Shown here one piece after another: positions 58,295-64,000 of a stretch of 64,000 nucleotides of DNA. The translations under genes were made by a program, and so were the position numbers. Source of the DNA: Amphibacillus jilinensis Y1 (GTDB lineage: Bacteria; Bacillota; Bacilli; Bacillales; Amphibacillaceae); assembly GCF_000306965.1 (NCBI RefSeq), contig NZ_JH976438.1:36402-100401 (forward strand), written 5' to 3'. The first letter of the stretch is position 1; each line of letters begins with the position of its first letter. The notes below the pieces were generated by a model, which was given only the letters and a program-made list of their open reading frames with translations, was not told the origin of the DNA and searched no databases.

Positions 58295-60049
58295 ATGGCA
58301 GAGGTAGAAATTATCAAAGGAAACAATACTAGGTTTAGTCATCGAAGAGGTAAGACTATTGAACAACGTCGAGTAGCAGCATATTGTCGGGTTAGTACGG
58401 ATACAGAGGATCAATTAAGTAGTTATAAGTCACAAGTTACCTATTATACTGATTTAATAAAAAACAATCCGGAATGGGTATTAGTGGATATATATGCTGA
58501 TGAAGCAATTACAGGAACACAAACAATTAAACGAGAAAACTTTCAGAGAATGATAAATGACTGTATGAATGGTGATATTGATATGGTTATAACTAAATCA
58601 ATATCCCGTTTTGCAAGAAATACTTTAGATACACTTAAATATGTGCGAATGCTTAAGGAAAGAGATGTTGCAGTATTTTTTGAGGATGAAAAAATTAATA
58701 CGCTTACTATGGATGGTGAATTATTACTTGTAGTTTTGAGTTCGGTTGCTCAACAAGAAGTTGAAAATATTTCTGCTAATGTGAAAAAAGGATTAAAGAT
58801 GAAGATGAAACGTGGGGAATTAGTTGGCTTTAATAGTTGTCTTGGCTATGATTACCACCCCGAGGATAAAACGATTACAGTAAATGAAAAAGAAGCGGAA
58901 ACAGTACGATATATATTTGAGCGGTATGTTGAAGGTGCTGGAGGTAGTATGATTGCTAGAGAACTTGAAGCTTTAGGTCATAAAACCAACAGAGGATCTA
59001 CAAAATGGCATGAGTCAACGGTTCTTGGAATTATTAAAAACGAGAAGTATAAAGGTGATCTTTTAATGGGGAAAACTTACACTGTTGATCCCATTTCAGG
59101 ACGCAGGTTAGATAATTATGGAGAAGAAGATCAATATTATATAAAAAATCATCACCAACCAATAATAAGTACTGAAATGTTTGAAAAAGCAGAAGAAATT
59201 AGATTACGCAGAAGTTGGAGTAAAAATACTGTAGAAAAGAATGGTGGAAAACGAGAAAAATATAGTCGCAAATATACTTTCAGCAGTTTGATGAAATGTG
59301 CGTATTGTGGAGCTTCTTTAACAAGGCGCAGATGGCATAGTGGGGAAAATTATAATAAGGCAATATGGCACTGTGTTACTAGTACAAAGCATGGGAAAAA
59401 ATACTGTCCAAATAGTAAAGGTATTTCGGAGGAAGTAATTGAAAATACATTTTTAGAAAGTTATCGTATCATGTGTAATAATAATCAAGATGTTTTAGAA
59501 GAGTTTTTGCAAAGAATGGAAGAAAGTTTAAGTCCGGATGCTGTATATGATGAAGTCTCTAAAATAGAAAGAGAGATTGAAAGGATAGAAACGAGGAAAA
59601 ATAAGTTGATTGATTTGAGATTAGAAGATAGCTTAGATAGAGGTACGTATGAAGAGAAATATAACGAAATTATACAAAAATTAGAAAAAAAAGAGCAAAG
59701 GAGGGTTTATTTAAAGGAAAATCTCCAAGAAGAAAATGGTATTAAAAAACGTCTATTAGGCTTTAGAAAGTTATTAGAAAAAGATAAAGGTTTAGCCATT
59801 TTTGATCGACATGTTTTTGAAAGTTTAATAGAGAAAGTGATAGTTGGAGAAATTGATAAAGATGGACATACTAATCCTTATGATTTAACATTTATATATA
59901 AAATAGGTTCTAGTCATTCATTGGATGGAAGTAATTTTAAACCACCAAGAAAAAATGCTAAAAAAAAAGAATCACCAAATGAATTGTGTTCCTATACACG
60001 AAACGAGGTTAACGAATTGTGTTCCAACAATAAGGTCGACACATGTTGA
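58295..60049 (+). CDS. Large serine recombinase (ICE integrase)
   Basis: A 584-residue site-specific recombinase that integrates and excises the ICE. The catalytic domain has the nucleophile Ser34 in AAYCRVSTDTEDQ, with DMVITKSISRFARNT and SSVAQQEVENIS. The recombinase domain follows (GYDYHPEDKTITVNEKEAETVRYIF), then a zinc ribbon (MKCAYCGASLTRRR ... WHCVT ... CPNSKG) and a coiled-coil region (about 415-480). CAGGGAGGGG precedes the ATG. Its stop codon lies in the att core at the right end. It takes the place of Tn916 Int and is of the TndX/TnpX class. Confidence 0.95.
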   Translation: MAEVEIIKGNNTRFSHRRGKTIEQRRVAAYCRVSTDTEDQLSSYKSQVTYYTDLIKNNPEWVLVDIYADEAITGTQTIKRENFQRMINDCMNGDIDMVITKSISRFARNTLDTLKYVRMLKERDVAVFFEDEKINTLTMDGELLLVVLSSVAQQEVENISANVKKGLKMKMKRGELVGFNSCLGYDYHPEDKTITVNEKEAETVRYIFERYVEGAGGSMIARELEALGHKTNRGSTKWHESTVLGIIKNEKYKGDLLMGKTYTVDPISGRRLDNYGEEDQYYIKNHHQPIISTEMFEKAEEIRLRRSWSKNTVEKNGGKREKYSRKYTFSSLMKCAYCGASLTRRRWHSGENYNKAIWHCVTSTKHGKKYCPNSKGISEEVIENTFLESYRIMCNNNQDVLEEFLQRMEESLSPDAVYDEVSKIEREIERIETRKNKLIDLRLEDSLDRGTYEEKYNEIIQKLEKKEQRRVYLKENLQEENGIKKRLLGFRKLLEKDKGLAIFDRHVFESLIEKVIVGEIDKDGHTNPYDLTFIYKIGSSHSLDGSNFKPPRKNAKKKESPNELCSYTRNEVNELCSNNKVDTC

Positions 60050-60083
60050 GGTGGTAGCATTGATGTCTAGGGCAGATGAATAA
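60042..60083 (+). pseudogene. rlmCD: Displaced 3' end of rlmCD, with attR core
   Basis: From the att core CATGTTGAG (60042-60050), the frame reads HVEVVALMSRADE and stop, which is a typical RlmCD/RumA C-terminus. It is the chromosomal end of rlmCD that was pushed 35 kb away when the ICE integrated; the hybrid gene at 23671 now ends in [13 protein letters not shown]. The core overlaps the recombinase stop codon. Confidence 0.88.
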
Positions 60084-60092
60084 GAAGAGTTG

Positions 60093-60167
60093 AAGTATTG
60101 ATATAGCAATACTTATAGGGTTTCATTTAGATTTATTTTATATGAATAAACGGATGAAACTCTTTTT
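60093..60167 (+). terminator. Original rlmCD terminator region
   Basis: Two hairpins follow the rlmCD remnant: AAGTATTG/CAATACTT (60093-60114), and GGGTTTCAT (60118-60126) with ATGAAACTC (60154-60162) and five T. The second is a good intrinsic terminator, probably that of the uninterrupted rlmCD; it now ends recombinase transcription. Confidence 0.75.
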
Positions 60168-60431
60168 GTTGCTTATACAAAAATTGCTAGAGATTAAGGT
60201 TGAGTTGATAGAATGGATTTTGCCAGAAGAGTTGACAGGTTAGATATGTTTGTTAATTTGTGGTGAAAGGAATAAATAATACTCTAATAATAGGTTTTAA
60301 ATGTAATACTTTTAATTTTAATAAATATTAATACAATTTATTATTAAGACTACTCATACTCTCAAAGATGTTTATTTGAAAATATTCGAAAAATAAAAGG
60401 CGATTGCATATAACTTTTGAAAAAAATATGA
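60168..60431 (+). other. AT-rich gene-free stretch
   Basis: No gene can be supported. The next pseudogene starts without its N-terminal part, so this may be the scar of a deletion. Confidence 0.4.
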
Positions 60432-61175
60432 ACTAGATATTATGACGGAAGTATTCGAACGCAAGTTAGTCGAAGCGGCAGAAGGGTTAATGCAAACAGA
60501 GATTACAGCGTTGAAATTGTAAGTCCAATTCTAACCTACCGAAAAGACATTGATACTCTACAGGAGCTTGTTCGAAAGATACGGGAAGCGGGAGCCTTTA
60601 CAAATTCATCTTGTGGCATTCACATTCACTTAGACGGGAGTCCACATACACCAAGGAGCATTAGAAATTTTATAAACATCATAGCAAGTAGGAACGATTT
60701 GTTTTACAAGGCACTAGAAATTAAGAATGAGAGAATGCGCTATTGCAAACGAATGGACAACCTTTTGGTTGAAAAGATGAATCGGAAAAAGCCAAAGACA
60801 ATGCGAGAAATTGAGGACATTTGGTATGAAGGCTACAGCGAAAGCAGAAGTAGACACTACCACAATAGCCGATACCATTTCTTAAACCTACACAGCTTTT
60901 TCAGAAGGAATCGAACAGTTGAATTACGTGGCTTTAACAGCGTTCTTCACGCTGGGAAGATTAGAAGCTTTATCGTTTTATCCTTAGCGATAAACAACCA
61001 AGCATTAACGCAGAAAAGTGCATCATCGAAAAAGCCGCAAGTTGAAAATGAAAAATTCGCCATGCGAACGTATCTCAACCGAATCGGATTGATTGGAGAG
61101 GAATTCGCAAACTGTAGATCACACTTAACCAAACCCTTATCGGGATCAGCAGCATGGAGGTTCCGGGTTGGGTAA
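60432..61175 (+). pseudogene. Amidoligase family protein, 5'-truncated
   Basis: The frame opens right after a stop codon at 60429 and reads YDGSIRTQVSRSGRRV, DYSVEIVSPILTYRKD, TNSSCGIHIHLDGSPHTPRS, RYHFLNLHSFFRRNRTVELRGFNS, ending SGSAAWRFRVG. This is the amidoligase (COOH-NH2 ligase, glutamine-synthetase-like) family. About 70-90 N-terminal residues that carry part of the ATP site are missing, and there is no start with a ribosome site, so it is a remnant. It is followed 42 bases later by a cyclotransferase gene, which is the known partner of this family. Confidence 0.75.
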
Positions 61176-61217
61176 GCCACCCGGGATCATTCAAAAGTAA
61201 ATTGTGAAAGGATTGAA

Positions 61218-61704
61218 ATGATGGGTAAATTATATATTGCCTATGGATCAAATTTAAATCTAGAACAAATGGCAAACAGATGTCCAACCTCAAAAGTAGT
61301 AGGAACAAGTGAAATAAAGGACCACAAACTCACTTTTAGGGGGCCATACGCGCATGCAGTTGCAACGGTTGAACCATGGCAAGGGAGAAAGCGTTCCGGT
61401 CCTTGTGTGGCAGATTACAGCCGATGATGAAAAGGCACTTGATCGATATGAAGGTTGGCCATATCTATACAGAAAAGAAACAATGAAAATAAAGGTCGAT
61501 AAAAAGACCGTCAACGCAATGGTCTATATTATGAATGAAGGCAGACCACTTGAACAGCCTAGTTATTACTATTACTCAACCATTTTAGAAGGATATAACA
61601 GTACGGGGTTTGATGTTGAATATTTACGTAGGGCTGTTGAAGATTCATATGAAAAAGATGATGCTACTTTAGAGAACGAATCTAATGGTGAGAAATTAGT
61701 GTAG
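61218..61704 (+). pseudogene. Gamma-glutamylcyclotransferase, frameshifted
   Basis: The AIG2/GGCT fold begins KLYIAYGSNLNLEQMANRCP (the YGSN substrate loop) and runs to VATVEP; then the frame must shift, near 61375-61390, into KGESVPVLVWQITADDEKALDRYEGWPYLY (catalytic Glu in RYEG). The C-terminal part ends at 61704. The two halves lie in different frames and overlap, so one small insertion or deletion broke the gene. AAAGGATTG precedes the ATG. It could be a sequencing error, but the neighbour is broken too. Confidence 0.78.
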
Positions 61705-61815
61705 ACCGAATAATTATGATAAGATATAAAAAAAGTTGAATGTTCAGCAAACGGGCCATTTAGTTGAATAATCGCAATGATCCCTATTAGCACTTGCGGG
61801 AAGGAAGATATGAAG

Positions 61816-63117
61816 ATGACATTAAATAATGATTGTTTAAAAGTAGACATTGCTCCAATGGAATCGAAAACCGATGAACTTATTTCTTTTCAAATTAATA
61901 CAAATAAACCGTCACACCCAATCGTAATTAAAGCCACTGCTAAAGACGACCGTCAAACGACATTTACTTCTAAAGCAACGTATATATCCGATGAAAATGG
62001 TTTTATTGATTTAAATCAACACTCTCCGGTAGAGGGTGACTATAACGGTGTGGATGTTTGCGGATTATTCTGGTCAATGCAGTCAAAAAAAGGTCGTATG
62101 TTTGTCAAACACCGTTCAGAGCCATTGGAAGTTCACATTGAAGTTTATGATAATGGTAAATTAATAACTTCAGAAAAGGTGACTCGAACATTTTATCAAA
62201 ATAATGTTGTTAAAAAAGTATTGAATGATGATACGTTGGTTGGATCATTATTTTTCCCCGAGAATGCGGACTCATTACCTGCTGTTGTGATTGTAGGTGG
62301 ATCAGATGCGGGGGTACACGAATCTGCCGCTGCCTTGCTTGCGAGTGAAGGTTATGTTGTATTTGCACTTGCCTATTTCGGACGAGAGGGATTATCGAAA
62401 GGGATTGTTGACATTCCGCTTGAGTATGTAGATCACGCGTTTCAATACTTAAAGGGCTTATCACAAGTTGACCAGGAGCGCTGTGGTATCATTGGATTTT
62501 CACGAGGATCGGAACTCGCTTTACTATACGCAGCGCATTTTCCTACCATAAATTCCGTGATTGCTGTTGCACCAAGTGCGGTTGTTTTTCCCGGGATTGT
62601 CAATATGCAGCCGGTGGATAAACCAGCTTGGAAATATAAAGGCGAACCCCTTCCCTATTTTCCGGCGGAGCGTACTACGCGAGATACAATATCTTTTTTT
62701 AAACACTGGGCTCTCGGAAAGCCGTTCTCAGGTCTGGATGCGATAAATCGTAATCTACAAAACAAACAACAGTTAGAGGACAAAGCGATACCTGTTGAAA
62801 AAATTAAGGCACCGATGATGTTTATTGCAGGGGAAGATGATCATGTCCAACCTGCTATATTTTTCACGAAGAAAATGGAAAGACGTCTACAAAATCATGA
62901 GTATAAAAGTCAGAATGAGTTTATTTATTATAAGAATGCAGGGCATTTTGCGCCATTTCCCGGCAACCTACCTAACCTCCCTCAGATTACAGGAAACACT
63001 CAATTTGGTATGAGAATGATCTTTGGGGGTATAAAGAAAGATAATGCAAAGACAGCAAATAATTCGTGGGAACAAACCGTACAATTTTTAAACAGCACAT
63101 TAAAAAAAGAAATTTAG
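61816..63117 (+). CDS. Acyl-CoA thioesterase/BAAT family hydrolase
   Basis: A two-domain enzyme (about 433 residues) of the acyl-CoA thioesterase and bile-acid-CoA:amino-acid N-acyltransferase family. An N-terminal Ig-like domain covers residues 1-140. The alpha/beta hydrolase follows: nucleophile Ser in GIIGFSRGSELALL, Asp in FIAGEDDHVQP, His in YKNAGHFAPFPGN. In BAAT and ACOT enzymes the nucleophile is often Cys; here it is Ser, so thioester hydrolysis or peptide hydrolysis is likely. I start at ATG 61816, a good distance from GGAAGGAAG; starts at 61777 or 61810 are possible. Confidence 0.88.
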   Translation: MTLNNDCLKVDIAPMESKTDELISFQINTNKPSHPIVIKATAKDDRQTTFTSKATYISDENGFIDLNQHSPVEGDYNGVDVCGLFWSMQSKKGRMFVKHRSEPLEVHIEVYDNGKLITSEKVTRTFYQNNVVKKVLNDDTLVGSLFFPENADSLPAVVIVGGSDAGVHESAAALLASEGYVVFALAYFGREGLSKGIVDIPLEYVDHAFQYLKGLSQVDQERCGIIGFSRGSELALLYAAHFPTINSVIAVAPSAVVFPGIVNMQPVDKPAWKYKGEPLPYFPAERTTRDTISFFKHWALGKPFSGLDAINRNLQNKQQLEDKAIPVEKIKAPMMFIAGEDDHVQPAIFFTKKMERRLQNHEYKSQNEFIYYKNAGHFAPFPGNLPNLPQITGNTQFGMRMIFGGIKKDNAKTANNSWEQTVQFLNSTLKKEI

Positions 63118-63144
63118 GATACTCTCAGTGCTCAATTAAACAAT

Positions 63145-63177
63145 CGGGCGCTTTTCTGGAATAAACTTTTGCGCCCG
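63145..63177. terminator. GC-rich hairpin after the hydrolase gene
   Basis: CGGGCGC and GCGCCCG form a perfect stem with a 19-base loop but no T-run. A half-copy (ACGGGCGC) occurs at about 63637, after the next gene. Confidence 0.5.
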
Positions 63178-63204
63178 TTATCGGTTAACTAAGGGGTGAA
63201 AAAG

Positions 63205-63627
63205 GTGTTTTTTACATCCGAAAAAGACATTGTTTATTCTTTGCTTTGCTGGGGGACAATTATTTTTACCTCATTGGCTATCTTTCTTAATTTTTCCTTA
63301 AGTGTACTCTCTATTTTTTCAGCATTAATTGGACTATTAGCTATAGGATTTTTAATTTGGGTCTGGTTCGGTACAAATTATAAAGTCGAGGATAAAAGTA
63401 TACAAATTAAATATGGACCCTTTAAAGAAAAAGTTCTCATACAGGATATAAATGAAATTGGAAAAAGAAAGAGTAAATTGATAACACCTGCCTTGGCAAT
63501 AGATAGGGTGTTATTACGGTACGGAAGATATGGAGAAATCTTGATAACCCTTAAAAATGAAAGCGAGTTTATTGATTTACTTTTAACCAATAATCCCCGA
63601 ATAACGTTAGAAAACCATTATCTATAA
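63205..63627 (+). CDS. Small membrane protein with bacterial PH domain
   Basis: About 140 residues: two membrane helices (IVYSLLCWGTIIFTSLAIFL; LSIFSALIGLLAIGFLIWVWF), then a bacterial PH-like domain (YKVEDKSIQIKYGPFKEKVLIQDINEI ... RYGEILITLKNESEFIDLL). Family PF06713-like, function unknown. GTG 63205 is at a good distance from AAGGGG; GTG 63196 lies within the ribosome site. Confidence 0.75.
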   Translation: MFFTSEKDIVYSLLCWGTIIFTSLAIFLNFSLSVLSIFSALIGLLAIGFLIWVWFGTNYKVEDKSIQIKYGPFKEKVLIQDINEIGKRKSKLITPALAIDRVLLRYGRYGEILITLKNESEFIDLLLTNNPRITLENHYL

Positions 63628-63673
63628 CATAAACAAACGGGCGCGATTGTGGAACAATTAAATAGATGTCTTA

Positions 63674-63700
63674 AGCTCAGATAGCAATCTGGGCTTTTTT
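63674..63700 (+). terminator. Terminator after the PH-domain gene
   Basis: AGCTCAGAT and ATCTGGGCT form a stem with a short loop, then six T. Confidence 0.85.
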
Positions 63701-63772
63701 GTCGTGCAAAACTTTATAAATTCATTTAGTTTTTTAAAATTATTTGCTAAGGGGGTGGTGGTAATTAGAAAG

Positions 63773-64000
63773 TGTAAGCGTCAAGTAAAAATGAACACTT
63801 TTTGCTAATTAATTCTGAACACTTTCTCCCTTAAATATGGATGTTCGATTCTTCATTCGATGACTGTCTTCCCCCTGAAATTGAATAACTTCTACTCGAT
63901 GTAGAATCCTATCCAAAATGGCTGTAGTGATCCCTTGGTCACCTAATAAATCGCCCCACTCACTTGGTCCCTTATTTGAAGTTAATATAATAGAGGCCTT
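63773..64000 (-). mobile_element. End of an IS21-family element
   Basis: The sequence TGTAAGCGTCAAGTAAAAAT with TGAACACTTT repeats just inside is a typical IS21 end, and the istB gene end follows. The rest of the IS is beyond the right edge. Just outside the end, AAGGGGGTGGTG is a ribosome-like site with a frame that runs into the IS, so the element may have cut a gene after a few codons. Confidence 0.7.
63809..64000 (-). CDS. istB: IS21 transposition helper IstB, 3' end
   Basis: The last 63 codons of IstB, the AAA+ ATP-binding helper of the IS21 transposase. Seen are IILTSNKGPSEWGDLLGD (sensor region), TAILDRILHRVEVIQFQG (conserved IstB arginine region) and the end RTSIFKGESVQN. The start of the gene is outside the window. 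Confidence 0.92.
   Translation of the reverse strand, partial: KASIILTSNKGPSEWGDLLGDQGITTAILDRILHRVEVIQFQGEDSHRMKNRTSIFKGESVQN

Larger units (their letters stand above)
25012..60050 (+). mobile_element. Tn916/Tn5397-type ICE integrated in rlmCD
   Basis: The element is about 35 kb. It holds a full Tn916-type transfer module (Orf23, 22, 21, oriT, 20, 19, 18/ArdA, 17, 16, 15, 14, 13), Orf7/Orf8-type regulators and a large serine recombinase instead of Tn916 Int/Xis. A serine recombinase together with a group II intron in orf14 is the plan of Clostridioides difficile Tn5397. Cargo differs: restriction/defence genes at the left, ECF-ABC and teichoic-acid-glycosylation genes at the right. Later insertions are an IS110 and the intron. 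Integration site: last codons of rlmCD. Confidence 0.93.

Noticed and set aside
25012..60050. Reading the region as a prophage
   Set aside because: No capsid, tail or terminase genes; the module is a full Tn916-type conjugation set.
60204..60243. Short frame reading IEWILPEELTG, which recalls the N-termini of some transposases
   Set aside because: Too short to assign; no other transposase piece nearby.
63630..63665. ACGGGCGC after the PH-domain gene as a second copy of the 63145 palindrome
   Set aside because: Only one arm is present, so it cannot fold; kept as a remark, not as a repeat.

Overview
The window looks like the chromosome of a low-GC Gram-positive bacterium of the Bacillaceae. 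The backbone order purD ... yerB-yerC ... pcrB-pcrA-ligA-camS ... gatC-gatA-gatB ... dgkB ... rlmCD is the order known from Bacillus subtilis. Protein sequences and the many TTG/GTG starts with strong GGAGG-type ribosome binding sites agree. Genus is inference only (a halophilic or alkaliphilic relative such as Amphibacillus or Gracilibacillus is plausible).

Positions 1-25,050 are backbone: the 3' part of purD, an ABC exporter pair, a chemotaxis receptor and a GH4 phospho-beta-glucosidase on the minus strand, the yerBC genes, a Gfo/Idh oxidoreductase, the pcrB-pcrA-ligA-camS repair/lipid operon, the gatCAB amidotransferase operon, dgkB, two unrecognised genes (one secreted), and rlmCD. Five copies of one structured intergenic repeat of about 130-150 bp lie here, in both orientations, and I see none in the rest of the window.

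Positions about 25,012-60,050 are an integrative and conjugative element (ICE) of the Tn916/Tn5397 type, inserted in the last codons of rlmCD. The left junction has given rlmCD a new C-terminus. The right junction, overlapping the stop codon of the ICE's large serine recombinase, still carries the displaced 14-codon end of the original gene. From left to right the ICE holds: a cytosine methyltransferase, a DUF262-HEPN pair and a second cytosine methyltransferase (probable restriction/defence island); Orf23-Orf22-Orf21(FtsK-like)-oriT-Orf20(MobT relaxase); an IS110 element with a candidate bridge-RNA leader; Orf19, a small membrane protein, ArdA anti-restriction, Orf17, Orf16 (VirB4-like), Orf15 (VirB6-like) and Orf14 (cell-wall hydrolase, split by a complete group II intron), then Orf13 (TcpC). 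Where Tn916 and Tn5397 carry tet(M), this element has an ECF sigma factor with an ABC transporter and a GT2-GtrA-YfhO set like the CsbB-GtcA-YfhO machinery that glycosylates lipoteichoic acid. It ends with Orf7/Orf8-type regulators, a 48-residue SHOCT-like protein and the recombinase. I see no recognised antibiotic-resistance gene.

Positions 60,084-64,000 are backbone again, but decayed: a 5'-truncated amidoligase next to a frameshifted gamma-glutamylcyclotransferase, an intact acyl-CoA thioesterase/BAAT-type hydrolase, a small PH-domain membrane protein, and the istB end of an IS21-family element running off the right edge.
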